NCBI RefSeq assembly: GCF_016598475.1 | Contig: NZ_JAEMUX010000089.1 | Coordinates: 1-32,409 of the forward strand | Source of the DNA: Streptomyces adelaidensis | Lineage (GTDB): Bacteria > Actinomycetota > Actinomycetes > Streptomycetales > Streptomycetaceae | DNA length: 32,409 nt | Reading direction: 5' to 3' | Part shown: positions 7,373 through 14,954 of the stretch, piece after piece | Numbering within the stretch: the first letter of the stretch is position 1 | Layout of the letters: each line of letters starts with the position of its first letter | The notes under the pieces: model-generated | Told to the model about the DNA's origin: nothing | The model's input: only the letters and a program-made list of their open reading frames with translations | Database searches by the model: none | Translations under genes and position numbers: made by a program

Positions 7373-8758
7373 TCACCGCAGCTCGTCGAGGTCCAGATCC
7401 GTCCCCACGACCAGGGTCACCACGCCCGCAGCGGCGTCCGCGGACCGAGTGGCGCTGGTGTCCGGCAGTCGCGCGGCGAGGACGGCCGCCTGTTTGGTCA
7501 GGTCCGCCGGGTGGGTGACCGTCGTATCGCCGGTGGTCTCGGGCGCGTTGCCCGTGCCGACGACGGTGAAGCCGGCCTCGCTCAGCTTCTCGGCGACGGC
7601 GGCGGCGCGCCCGGTGACGCCGGTGCCGTTGAGGACCTGGACACGCACCGAGGACGCGTAGATCAGGTCGTTCTCGGCCTCCGTCTGCAGTCGCTTCTTG
7701 TCGACCTCCTTGTCCTTGGCGAGGGAGGTGAACAGGTCGGCGGCCTGCGGGTACTGCCAGACGATGTTGGCCTTGTCGGTGGGTACGTCCGCCTCGCGGG
7801 GGTAGTTGGGGACGGTCAGGAAGGTCAGACGGTCGCTCGGGATGCCCTTGAGTTCGGAGGCGAGGTCGTAGAGCGGGTCGATGCCGGCGAGATCCTCGTC
7901 CGTGGTCAGGGACTTGGTGGCGGACTGCATGAAGTCGTAGAGCGAGGTGGGGCTGGTCAGCTTGGACTGGGCCTTCGCCGCGAGGGCCTCCATGAACTCC
8001 TGCTGACGGCCGATGCGTCCGATGTCGGAGCCGTCACCGACGGCGTAGCGGGTCCGTACGTAGCCGAGCGCCTTCTCGCCCTTGACGGTCTGGCAGCCGG
8101 CCTCCAGGTCGAGGCGGGCCTTCTCGTCATGGATGGCCTCTTCCGGGCAGACCTCTATGCCCTCCAAGGCGTCGACCATCCCCTTGAAGCCCTGGAAGTC
8201 GACCGACATGAAATTGTCGATCCGCAGACCGGTGTTGGCCTCGACCGTCTTGATCGAGCAAGCGGCCGCCCCGGCGACCTCGCCGCCGCTGCCGCCGATC
8301 GCGAACGCCTCGTTGATCTTCGCCAGATGCGCGCCGGACGTGCCGCCGTCACCGTTCTCGCACGCCGATATCTCGACCCATGAGTCCCGCGGGAACGACA
8401 CCACGGTCGCCCACTCCCGGTTGGCCGGGACGTGCAGCACCATCAGCGTGTCCGACTGCATGGTGGTGAGGTCCTTGCCGTACTTCGCGTTCGCCCCGTC
8501 ACGGCTGTCCGAGCCGACGACCATGATGTTCTTCGAACCCGGGCTGAGATTGACCGGACGGTCCCCGCCGAGCTTGTCGTCCACGTCGGCGGACGTGATG
8601 TTGTCGTCCAGGTCCTTGTACACCCAGGCGCCGACACCCCCGACCCCCAGCACGAGCAGCGCCGCGCTGCCCGCGATCCACCCCACCGCCCGGCCCCGCC
8701 GCGTGAGCCGCGTCCCGCCGCCCCCGGTACCCGCGCGCCGCCGTCCCGTACCGCTCAC
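7373..8758 (-). CDS. LytR-CpsA-Psr (LCP) family cell-wall glycopolymer ligase
   Basis: A 461-aa membrane-anchored enzyme. Members transfer undecaprenyl-linked glycopolymers (teichoic acid or polysaccharide) to peptidoglycan on the outer face of the membrane. Seen here: a basic N-terminus, one transmembrane helix (about 24-46), then the LCP core starting NIMVVGSDSRDG, with the catalytic-type arginines in SFPRDSWV, KINEAF, and the YVRTRYAVGDGSDIGRIGRQQ block. A LytR_C domain follows (about 365-461), beginning VRVQVLNGTGVTGRA and ending VTLVVGTDLDLDELR. The GTG at 8758 is chosen because GGGGGAAGG precedes it; TTG at 8848 and GTG at 8827 are longer options without a clear ribosome site. It converges on the Spo0M gene. 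Confidence 0.9.
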   Translation of the reverse strand: MSGTGRRRAGTGGGGTRLTRRGRAVGWIAGSAALLVLGVGGVGAWVYKDLDDNITSADVDDKLGGDRPVNLSPGSKNIMVVGSDSRDGANAKYGKDLTTMQSDTLMVLHVPANREWATVVSFPRDSWVEISACENGDGGTSGAHLAKINEAFAIGGSGGEVAGAAACSIKTVEANTGLRIDNFMSVDFQGFKGMVDALEGIEVCPEEAIHDEKARLDLEAGCQTVKGEKALGYVRTRYAVGDGSDIGRIGRQQEFMEALAAKAQSKLTSPTSLYDFMQSATKSLTTDEDLAGIDPLYDLASELKGIPSDRLTFLTVPNYPREADVPTDKANIVWQYPQAADLFTSLAKDKEVDKKRLQTEAENDLIYASSVRVQVLNGTGVTGRAAAVAEKLSEAGFTVVGTGNAPETTGDTTVTHPADLTKQAAVLAARLPDTSATRSADAAAGVVTLVVGTDLDLDELR

Positions 8759-8919
8759 CGGCCTTCCCCCGCCTCGGCCGCACCCGGCCGGTCGACTGCC
8801 CCCTGAACGTCCGGCACTGATGATCACCGGACCCGAGGACTCTAACAATCAGGTAGATATCCATGGGGAGATACGTACGGCCGCCGGACTCGTCTCATCG
8901 TGCCCGGCGGCGACGGCGG

Positions 8920-9190
8920 TCACAGGGGTGTCGCGGCGTACAGGATGAGGACCATCGTCACGGCCGAGTTCGCCGACGACGGACAGCCGTCGGGCAAGGG
9001 GTCGCCGGGCAGTTGCGCGGTGCCGACCGCCATCAGCGGGCCCAGGCACACCGTGCTGCACACCGCCATCACCACGGCCACGCCGGTGAGCAGCCGGGTG
9101 GCGGTCCGGATGCGGTCGCTGCTCGGCCGGCCACACGATCGGCCACGCCGTGAGCGGCAGGACCAGCGGCAGGAAGACGAACACCCCCAT
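8920..9190 (-). pseudogene. Degraded M56-family (BlaR1-like) metallopeptidase gene
   Basis: The ATG at 9190 lies 6 bp after the BlaI stop codon. The first 25 or so residues (GVFVFLPLVLPLTAWPI, then AEQRPHP) look like the N-terminal membrane helix of actinobacterial M56 peptidases. The reading then moves to another frame near 9105-9112, where the homology continues (RTATRLLTGVAVVMAVCSTV, then VGTAQLPGDPLPDG). After that only about 20 more residues follow before a stop at 8920. Intact M56 proteins are about 300 aa or more and carry an HExxH zinc site; none is present here on any frame. I read this as a gene with one frameshift and a large deletion. Family recall is from memory, so an alignment is needed to confirm. 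It implies that the BlaI repressor next door has lost its usual partner. Confidence 0.65.
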
Positions 9191-9196
9191 GACGCC

Positions 9197-9583
9197 TCAG
9201 GCTTCCCCTTCGCCCTTCGCCCGGCCGAGCAGCTCACGCAACAGCCGCTCGTCGTCCGGCGCCAGGGAGGTGACGAAGCTGGCCAGCACCGCCTCGCGGT
9301 CGCTCTCGCCGTCGAGCACCCGACGCATCCTGTGCGCGGCCAGGCCCGCCTGGTCCGCGGCCGGGGTCCACACGAAGGACCGGCCGGCGCGCTCCCGGGT
9401 CACCGCGCCCTTGGCGAGCAGCCGGGTCAGGATGGTGATCACCGTCGTATAGGCGAGGTCGCCGCCCAGCCGTTCCTGCACCCGTCCCGCGCTCGCCGGG
9501 CGGTCCGCCTCGCGCAGCGCGGACAGGACGAGCGCCTCCAACTCGCCCTGTCCCCGCCGCCGGGGACGCCGCTGGTCCGTCAC
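9197..9583 (-). CDS. BlaI/MecI/CopY-family transcriptional repressor
   Basis: A 128-aa winged-helix repressor. The N-terminal half shows the family pattern: QGELEALVLSALREA, then RPASAGRVQERLGGDLAYTTVITILTRLLAKGAVTRERAGRSFVWTP-type sequence, which holds the recognition helix (YTTVITIL) and the wing. The C-terminal half (AHRMRRVLDGESDREAVLASF) is the dimerisation region that M56 sensors cleave in BlaI/MecI. The GTG at 9583 has AAAGGAG at 6-nt spacing. It is divergent from the TerD-family gene; two TCTACA-N4-TGTAGA dyads lie in the 170-bp gap, so it probably represses itself and TerD. Its expected M56 partner, directly downstream, is broken. Confidence 0.92.
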   Translation of the reverse strand: MTDQRRPRRRGQGELEALVLSALREADRPASAGRVQERLGGDLAYTTVITILTRLLAKGAVTRERAGRSFVWTPAADQAGLAAHRMRRVLDGESDREAVLASFVTSLAPDDERLLRELLGRAKGEGEA

Positions 9584-9616
9584 GCCTGTCTCCTTTCCGC
9601 TGCTCCGCCGCCCTGA

Positions 9617-9632
9617 TCTACAGAATTGTAGA
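9617..9632. promoter_or_regulatory. BlaI-type operator 1 (blaI side)
   Basis: Perfect dyad TCTACA-GAAT-TGTAGA, 33 bp upstream of the BlaI start. On the minus strand it contains TACAAT, a good -10-like hexamer, so binding would block the blaI promoter. This supports autoregulation. Confidence 0.75.
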
Positions 9633-9662
9633 AGACGAGTTGCCCAAAGAGCCCCGCCACCT

Positions 9663-9678
9663 TCTACAGTGTTGTAGA
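9663..9678. promoter_or_regulatory. BlaI-type operator 2 (terD side)
   Basis: Perfect dyad TCTACA-GTGT-TGTAGA, with its centre 46 bp from that of operator 1 and 75 bp before the TerD start. It overlaps -10-like hexamers on the plus strand (TACAGT, TAGATT). Repression of the terD promoter is inferred. Confidence 0.75.
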
Positions 9679-9753
9679 TTTCGAATCGGGGCCCAGCCGG
9701 GCGCCGAGCCGTTCAAGGCACCACGACATCAAGACACCAACAAGGAGTGCGCT

Positions 9754-10329
9754 GTGGGAGTTTCCCTGTCCAAGGGCGGCAATGTCTCGCTCAGCAAGGC
9801 GGTACCGGGTCTGACGGCCGTTCTGGTCGGGCTGGGCTGGGACGTGCGCACCACCACGGGCACGGACTACGACCTCGACGCGTCGGCGCTGTTGCTCGAC
9901 GCCGCAGGGAAGGTCCCCGACGACGGACACTTCGTCTTCTACAACAACCTCACCAGCCCGGACGGTTCGGTCGAGCACACCGGCGACAACCTCACCGGTG
10001 AGGGCGAGGGCGACGACGAGGCGGTCAAGGTGAACCTCGCGGCCGTGCCCGCCGAGGTGCACCGGATCGTCTTCCCGGTGTCCATCCACGACGCCGAGAA
10101 CCGGGGCCAGAGTTTCGGCCAGGTCCGCGGCGCCTTCATCCGCGTCGTGAACCAGGCGGGCGGCGCCGAGATCGCCCGCTACGACCTGTCCGAGGACGCC
10201 GCCACCGAGACCGCCATGGTCTTCGGCGAGCTGTACCGCAACGGCGACGAGTGGAAGTTCCGCGCCGTCGGCCAGGGTTACGCCTCCGGACTGGCCGGGA
10301 TCGCCGCCGACTTCGGCGTCAACGTCTGA
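9754..10329 (+). CDS. TerD-family calcium-binding stress protein
   Basis: A 191-aa protein, the standard TerD length. It begins VGVSLSKGGNVSLSK, followed by LVGLGWD, the DYDLDASALLLD strand (38-49) and the acidic loop GDNLTGEGEGDDE (about 76-88), which form the paired Ca2+ sites of the family. IVFPVSIHDAENRGQSFGQV and AMVFGELYRNGDEWKFRAVGQGY complete the signature. TerD proteins are linked to tellurite resistance and general stress; Streptomyces has several, with effects on development. The GTG at 9754 has AAGGAG 6 nt upstream. It is divergent from blaI, with two BlaI-type dyads between, and is followed after 10 bp by a membrane protein gene, probably in one operon. Confidence 0.95.
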   Translation: MGVSLSKGGNVSLSKAVPGLTAVLVGLGWDVRTTTGTDYDLDASALLLDAAGKVPDDGHFVFYNNLTSPDGSVEHTGDNLTGEGEGDDEAVKVNLAAVPAEVHRIVFPVSIHDAENRGQSFGQVRGAFIRVVNQAGGAEIARYDLSEDAATETAMVFGELYRNGDEWKFRAVGQGYASGLAGIAADFGVNV

Positions 10330-10339
10330 GGAGGGACCG

Positions 10340-11002
10340 GTGACCGGGCCGTACCGCCCGACCGGTCTGCGCGCCGAGGACCGGTCGGATTTCGAGGCCG
10401 TACTGCGACTGGCACTGGACACCCCGGAGATCCGGGACGTCCTGGGCGCCGATCCCACCGGTCTTGCCGTACGGCGGCTGCGGGTCCGGGCGTTGGCGGA
10501 CGCCGACGAGATCGTGGCGGCGGCGGGGGGTGAATACCGCGCGTATCTGGCGGTGGTCGCGTCCGCCGCCGGGGCCGGGCGTGCCGAGGAGGGGGCCGGG
10601 GAAGCCGATGGGCGCACATGGCGCCGGGCCGCCGATGCCGAGCTGCTGCCCCTGGTGGCGGTGCTCACGCCGCTCCTGGCCGGCTCCGCCGCGGCGGTCG
10701 TGCTCGTCCTCGGCCACCTTCTGCGACTGACCGGCGTACAGGGCCCGTTGCCCGGCTCGCTCGTATCCGCCGGCTGGACGCTCGCCCTCTTCGCGGTCAC
10801 CAGCGCCCTGCTCGCCTTCGCCGCGCTGTTCCGTACGGCCATCCGCGGCTCCACCACTCCCGACGGATCGGAGCAGGCGCGACTGGCCTGGCAGCAGGCC
10901 CTGTTGAAGCGCGGCATGCTCCCGCATCTGCGCCGCCGTATCCACGAGGAGCGGGGCGGAGCCGAGCCCGGCGCTGCGGGCTGCGGCTCCGCCGAGGCGT
11001 AG
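10340..11002 (+). CDS. Small membrane protein of unknown function, downstream of terD
   Basis: A 220-aa protein with no domain I recognise. The first 100 residues are soluble, rich in Ala, Arg and Asp. Two hydrophobic helices follow (about 100-122, LLPLVAVLTPLLAGSAAAVVLVL, and about 140-163, GWTLALFAVTSALLAFAALF). The C-terminus is basic (LLKRGMLPHLRRRIHEE) and would stay in the cytoplasm. The GTG at 10340 has GAGGAGGG upstream. The 10-bp gap to the TerD stop indicates co-transcription, so it is likely under the same BlaI-type control and may act with TerD at the membrane; that link is inference. Confidence 0.8.
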   Translation: MTGPYRPTGLRAEDRSDFEAVLRLALDTPEIRDVLGADPTGLAVRRLRVRALADADEIVAAAGGEYRAYLAVVASAAGAGRAEEGAGEADGRTWRRAADAELLPLVAVLTPLLAGSAAAVVLVLGHLLRLTGVQGPLPGSLVSAGWTLALFAVTSALLAFAALFRTAIRGSTTPDGSEQARLAWQQALLKRGMLPHLRRRIHEERGGAEPGAAGCGSAEA

Positions 11003-11032
11003 GGCGCCACCGGCTCCAGCCGTGGGTGCCCG
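11002..11032. terminator. Weak hairpin between convergent genes
   Basis: GGGC(11002-11005) and GCCC (11028-11031) close an imperfect stem whose inner part pairs GGCT with AGCC. It fills the 33-bp gap between the terD operon and the convergent DUF7144 gene. Confidence 0.35.
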
Positions 11033-11035
11033 AGG

Positions 11036-11467
11036 TCAGAGCGACTCCGTGGAGTCGTCCCGCTTCACCACGCACAGGGCCCAGATGATGAAGGCCGAGA
11101 AGGCGATCATCACGATGGACCAGACGGGGTAGTACGGCAGGGAGAGGAAGTTGGCGATGATGATGAGGCCGGCGATGGCGATGCCGCCGACGCGGGCCCA
11201 GAGGGACGCCTGGAACAGGCCGAGGCTGACGAGGACGGCGACGGCGCCGAGGGCGAGATGGACCCAGCCCCAGCCGGTGAGGTCGAACTCGAAGACGTAG
11301 TTACGGGTGGTGACGAAGACGTCGTCCTCGGCGATGGCCATGACGCCCCGGCAGATGTCGAGGACGCCCGCGATCATGAGCATGACGGCGGCGAAGGCCG
11401 TCAGCCCCTCGGCGAACGGCCGGGACCGCTTGGTCGGATGTACGTGCCCGGTGTGTGTGGCGGTCAT
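11036..11467 (-). CDS. DUF7144-type membrane protein
   Basis: A 143-aa protein with four hydrophobic helices: about 22-41 (LTAFAAVMLMIAGVLDICRG), 65-85 (WGWVHLALGAVAVLVSLGLF), 91-108 (VGGIAIAGLIIIANFLSL) and 112-133 (PVWSIVMIAFSAFIIWALCV). Between helices 1 and 2 lies NYVFEFDLTGWGW, which is typical of this actinobacterial family. Function unknown. The ATG at 11467 has GAGG upstream. The gap to the SHOCT gene stop is 34 bp on the same strand, so they probably share a transcript that starts downstream of the dyad at 12079-12095. Confidence 0.82.
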   Translation of the reverse strand: MTATHTGHVHPTKRSRPFAEGLTAFAAVMLMIAGVLDICRGVMAIAEDDVFVTTRNYVFEFDLTGWGWVHLALGAVAVLVSLGLFQASLWARVGGIAIAGLIIIANFLSLPYYPVWSIVMIAFSAFIIWALCVVKRDDSTESL

Positions 11468-11501
11468 ACTGCTGCCTCGATTCGGTGTCGTGCGGGCGCG
11501 C

Positions 11502-11972
11502 TCAGCGCCCGGAGGCGGATGTGCCGGCGCCGGTCTGCCGCGACGGGCCGTGGCCGCTCAGGACCAGTTCCTTCGCACGGCGGAACTCGTCGTCCGTGAT
11601 GTCACCGCGCGAGCGGATCTCGGAGAGCTTGGCGAGTTCGTCGACGCTGGTGGGTTGTCCGCCGCCGCCCTTGGCCGTCTCCCGGATGTAGGAGTCGAAG
11701 GCCGCCTGCTGCGCCCGCGCCTGTGTCACCTCGCGGTGGCCCATGTTCCGGCCCCGGGCGATCACGTAGACGAACACGCCCAGGAACGGCAGGAGGACGA
11801 CGAACGCCAGCCAGCCGGCCTTGGCCCCGCCGCTGAGGTCGTCGTCCCGGAAGATGTCGACGACGATCCGGAAGAGCAGAACGAACCACATGATCCACAG
11901 GAACAGCCACAGCATGGACCAGAAGACGCTCAGCAGCGGAAAGTCGTACGCGAGGTAGATCTGCTCACTCAT
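11502..11972 (-). CDS. PLDc_N-like and SHOCT-domain membrane protein
   Basis: A 156-aa protein. Two membrane helices (about 13-38, rich in Trp and Leu, and 52-72, LAFVVLLPFLGVFVYVIA) form the PLDc_N-like module, with DIFRDDDLSGGAKAGW between them. A linker with repeated Gln/Ala follows. The C-terminal SHOCT motif (about 108-140: VDELAKLSEIRSRGDITDDEF, then RRAKELVL) is a short oligomerisation helix pair common in actinobacterial membrane proteins. The start ATG at 11972 has GGAGGAG at 6 nt. It leads a two-gene unit with the DUF7144 gene. A TCACCC-N5-GGGTGA dyad lies 107 bp upstream. Confidence 0.9.
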   Translation of the reverse strand: MSEQIYLAYDFPLLSVFWSMLWLFLWIMWFVLLFRIVVDIFRDDDLSGGAKAGWLAFVVLLPFLGVFVYVIARGRNMGHREVTQARAQQAAFDSYIRETAKGGGGQPTSVDELAKLSEIRSRGDITDDEFRRAKELVLSGHGPSRQTGAGTSASGR

Positions 11973-12075
11973 GTCTCTCCTCCTCCGTCCCGGGCGTCCA
12001 CCCGGAACATGTGCTCCGCCGTACCCGGCGTGCCCGTGGCGCCGTCTTCAGCGTGCGCACGGCAAGGACCGGGTG

Positions 12076-12098
12076 GCCTCACCCGGCGCGGGTGAGGC
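12076..12098. promoter_or_regulatory. Shared dyad, copy A (upstream of the SHOCT gene)
   Basis: TCACCC (12079-12084), N5, GGGTGA (12090-12095), within a 10-bp stem that runs 12076-12085 and 12089-12098. It covers the stop codon of the 449-aa membrane protein gene and lies 107 bp before the SHOCT start. It could act as an operator, a terminator hairpin, or both. Copies B, C and D have the same arms and spacing. Confidence 0.55.
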
Positions 12099-13428
12099 TG
12101 TCCTCGTCCGGGGCGGGATCCGCGGCGGCGGCGAGGACCGCCACGAGCGCCAGTGCGACCAGGACCAGGACGGCGACGAGGACGACCCCGCCGACGGTGG
12201 GGTGGTTCCAGAGGATGAGGGCCAGGGCGCCCGCCCCGAAGACGATGCCGGTGGTCCACGACCGGTGGGCGGCCAGACGGCGCCCGGTCCGCCCGGTGCG
12301 CACTCCGGTGCGTCGCAACCCCTGCCCGGCCGCCGTGGCGCCCCGCTGGGCCAGCGCCCGCACTCTGCGGGCGAGCCGCCCCGGACCGTACAGATAGGCG
12401 GCGAGCGCCGTGGCCAGGAAGACGATGAGGAGGGTGCGCGTGCTGTCGCGCAGGAAGCGGAGGAAGGTGTCGAAGACGGCCGCGGCGGCGTCGGGCGGGA
12501 GTGCCTCGGGTGGGACGGAGTCCAGGTAGACACGTCGTAGGACGGCCAGCGCGACGAGCAGGACCACCATCGTCAGGCTGATGCCGAGGGACGTGATCAG
12601 CAGCATCACCCGGTGTCCTGGCGCGGTCCACACGGCCAGCGCGGCGAGTGCCACGGTGATGACGGGCAGCCAGGTGCCGAGGATGTCCAGCAGTCGCATG
12701 CCGTCCTGCGCCTTGCCCAGCTCGTCGGTCTGGAACAGTGTGACGGTCCGGTCGGTGTCGGGGATGGCGGCGGCCTTGTCGAAGCCGGCGTCGACGAGGC
12801 GCTGCCGTACCTGGTCGACGACGGAGCCGACGTCGAGCTGGACGGTGTCGCCGGTGGCGCTGAGGGCGCCTTCCCGCTGTCCGGTGAGCATGTTCACCAC
12901 TGCGGCGTGCGCCCGGCGGTTCGAGCCCTCCCATGCCTGCTGGAAGACGTCGCTGGTGATGACCCGGGTGACGTTGCGGTCCACGACGGTCCTGACCGCG
13001 GAGCGCAGCGGCGCGTCGAGGGCCGCGGCGCCTTCCACGACGCGCGGTGGCGCGCCGGAGTCCGCGAGCACCTTGGTGAGGGCGTCCGTCACCGCCTCGA
13101 CGTCCACGTTCCGCACCACCTCGTTGGTCAGCCGGTCGATCACGACCTGCTGCACGGCCGGGTCGGACGCGAGGGGTGCGACGGTCTCCACGTACCGGTC
13201 GGTGTCGGCGACCGTGTCGTGCACCCAGGCCGCGACGACGGCGAGGGGCGCGAGCAGGAGGGTCACCACCAGCAGGACGGTGGCGCCCGCCTTGCGCAGT
13301 CGCCGGTGGCGTACTCCCGCGTGCCGGCGCAGCCGCTCGTACTCGGCGCGTTCCGCGGCGGTCAGCGGGTGACCGGTTCCACCGCCGGAGCCGGGGTGGG
13401 ACGGTACGGAGTTCTTGCCCGAGACCAT
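12079..13428 (-). CDS. Large multi-pass membrane protein of unknown function
   Basis: A 449-aa protein. A basic cytoplasmic N-terminus (LRRHAGVRHRRLRKAG) leads into helix 1 (about 46-69). A long segment outside the membrane (about 70-250) is rich in Val, Asp and Thr and starts VHDTVADTDRYVETVAPLASDP, a pattern seen in several Streptomyces membrane proteins with no assigned function. Five or so helices follow (about 254-275, 278-300, 335-355, 395-412, 415-437). The ATG at 13428 has GAGGAGG 4 nt upstream. The HdeD gene ends 49 bp upstream on the same strand, so both are probably co-transcribed. The stop codon lies inside dyad A. No catalytic motif was seen. Confidence 0.83.
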   Translation of the reverse strand: MVSGKNSVPSHPGSGGGTGHPLTAAERAEYERLRRHAGVRHRRLRKAGATVLLVVTLLLAPLAVVAAWVHDTVADTDRYVETVAPLASDPAVQQVVIDRLTNEVVRNVDVEAVTDALTKVLADSGAPPRVVEGAAALDAPLRSAVRTVVDRNVTRVITSDVFQQAWEGSNRRAHAAVVNMLTGQREGALSATGDTVQLDVGSVVDQVRQRLVDAGFDKAAAIPDTDRTVTLFQTDELGKAQDGMRLLDILGTWLPVITVALAALAVWTAPGHRVMLLITSLGISLTMVVLLVALAVLRRVYLDSVPPEALPPDAAAAVFDTFLRFLRDSTRTLLIVFLATALAAYLYGPGRLARRVRALAQRGATAAGQGLRRTGVRTGRTGRRLAAHRSWTTGIVFGAGALALILWNHPTVGGVVLVAVLVLVALALVAVLAAAADPAPDEDSLTRAG

Positions 13429-13477
13429 GGATCCTCCTCGATGCGGGATGCGGTCGAGCGGGGGGCTGGACGGCCCC

Positions 13478-14170
13478 TCAGGCGCTTCGCGCCGGGGGGC
13501 TGGACCTGCGCAGGGCGGCCCGCCAGGCGAGGGCGACCGCCGCCTCGGCCAGGCCCAGCAGGACGAGCCACAGACCGAGCAGCCGGGTCAGCGCCGTGGC
13601 CGACTCGGTCGGCAGGGCCAGTACCACGATCCCCGCGACGATGCCGAGCACCGCGACGCCGAGGACGAAACCGCGGTGGGGCAGGTCCTTGGCGGCGAGG
13701 CCGGTGTAGAGCGTGAGGATGCCGGTCGCCAGCCAGACGATCCCGACGATCAGGGAGAGCGCGGCGATCGTCTGGAGCGGGTGCCGCAGGCACAGCACCC
13801 CGGCCAGGACGTACAGCAGTGCGAGAAGCAGACCCGGCAGCCGTTCGCCGTGCTCCTCCCGGGCGAAGACGTCGACGAACCGGAACGCCCCGATCGCGAG
13901 CAGGTACAGGCCGATGAGCACCGCGAGGACGTGCAGGGTCTCGTCCGGCCAGACCAGGACGATGACACCCGGCACGAGCGTGGCGAGCGCCGAACCGAGG
14001 ATCCACTTCCAGGAGCGGCCGATCCTCGCCAGCGCCTCCGCCGGGTCACCCATCGCGCCGGTCGCCGCCCCGCCGAGGGAGCCGTCCGCCCCGGCGAAGG
14101 CGTCGTCCGCGCCGCCAGGGGTGTCGTCCGTTCTTCCGGTACGCGGTGCCGGGCCGTGGGGCACGGTCAT
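13478..14170 (-). CDS. HdeD-family (DUF308) membrane protein
   Basis: A 230-aa protein. After a 45-residue hydrophilic Gly/Asp-rich head come six hydrophobic helices: SWKWILGSALATLVPGVIVLVWP (about 53-75), LHVLAVLIGLYLLAIGAFRFVD, LPGLLLALLYVLAGVLCL, ALSLIVGIVWLATGILTLYTG, GFVLGVAVLGIVAGIVVLALP and LTRLLGLWLVLLGLAEAAVAL. Paired helices ending in W-P or L-P are typical of HdeD/DUF308 repeats. In E. coli HdeD contributes to acid resistance at high density; in actinomycetes the role is not established. The ATG at 14170 has GAGGAGG upstream. It is divergent from the ion-channel gene; dyad B lies between, 92 bp from this start. Confidence 0.9.
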   Translation of the reverse strand: MTVPHGPAPRTGRTDDTPGGADDAFAGADGSLGGAATGAMGDPAEALARIGRSWKWILGSALATLVPGVIVLVWPDETLHVLAVLIGLYLLAIGAFRFVDVFAREEHGERLPGLLLALLYVLAGVLCLRHPLQTIAALSLIVGIVWLATGILTLYTGLAAKDLPHRGFVLGVAVLGIVAGIVVLALPTESATALTRLLGLWLVLLGLAEAAVALAWRAALRRSSPPARSA

Positions 14171-14258
14171 GGCTCCTCCTCACGTCGTTCTCGCGCGGCG
14201 GTGCGCGGTGGTGGGCGGTGGCCTCACCGAGCCAGCGTCCCGCCGGCCGTCGGCCGTC

Positions 14259-14281
14259 GGATCACCCCCGGCGGGTGATCC
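14259..14281. promoter_or_regulatory. Shared dyad, copy B (HdeD / ion channel divergent region)
   Basis: TCACCC (14262-14267), N5, GGGTGA (14273-14278), extended to 9-bp arms GGATCACCC and GGGTGATCC. It stands 92 bp from the HdeD start and 103 bp from the channel start, so it can serve both promoters. Here it is in true intergenic DNA, with no stop codon nearby, which favours an operator over a terminator. Confidence 0.65.
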
Positions 14282-14380
14282 CCGTATGCCGCCGGGACGG
14301 TGAGGTGGAGGTCCGGGGACACACCCCGGCGCGCGAGCGGCACGGACGAAGAGGACCGAAGAGGACCGAAGAGAGCTGAG

Positions 14381-14929
14381 ATGAGCGATCCAGCGGCGGA
14401 CCGGGGGCAGCCGGCTCCCGGACGGCGTGCGACGGCCGTCGCCGTGGTGCGGGCCGTGTGCGTCGCGGCTGGGCTGGTCACCGCGTACTACCTGCTGCCG
14501 CTGGACAGGCCCGGCTCGCACGGCAGCTGGGCCCTGCTCGTGTGCGGGCTGGTGGCGGTGGCCCTGGTCTTCCTGTGGGAGGTGCGGTCCATCGTGCGCT
14601 CGTCCTGGCCCCGGCTGAAGGCGGTCGAGGCGCTGGCGGCCACTCTGGCGCTGTTTCTGGTGCTCTTCGCCAGTGCGTACTACCTGCTGGAGCGGTCCAC
14701 CCCCGGGTCCTTCAGCGAGCCGCTGACCAGGACGGACGCCCTGTACTTCACGCTGACGACGTTCGCCACCGTCGGGTTCGGCGATATCGCCGCCCGGTCC
14801 CAGCCGGGCCGGGTGATGGCGATGCTCCAGATGCTCGGCGGGCTGCTCCTCGTGGGCATCGCGGCACGCGTGCTCGCGGGCGCGGTCCGGGCGGGCCTGC
14901 GGCGGCAGGGCCGGGAGCCGCCGGACTAG
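14381..14929 (+). CDS. Potassium-channel-like membrane protein
   Basis: A 182-aa protein with four hydrophobic helices (about 18-40, 50-67, 83-103, 147-169). Between the last two lies the pore: ALYFTLTTFATVGFGDI, with the K+ selectivity filter TVGFGD at 130-135. This is the two-helix pore (Ion_trans_2) plus two N-terminal helices; there is no voltage-sensor arginine ladder and no RCK domain. It should conduct K+ across the cell membrane. The ATG at 14381 follows a purine-rich leader that contains tandem GACCGAAGAG units (14349-14374); upstream in-frame GTG at 14300 would add 27 charged residues and is less likely. DUF2252 starts 25 bp after the stop, so both are probably in one operon under dyad B. 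Confidence 0.9.
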   Translation: MSDPAADRGQPAPGRRATAVAVVRAVCVAAGLVTAYYLLPLDRPGSHGSWALLVCGLVAVALVFLWEVRSIVRSSWPRLKAVEALAATLALFLVLFASAYYLLERSTPGSFSEPLTRTDALYFTLTTFATVGFGDIAARSQPGRVMAMLQMLGGLLLVGIAARVLAGAVRAGLRRQGREPPD

Positions 14930-14954
14930 GACAGCTGTTCAGGAGGTCTGAGTC

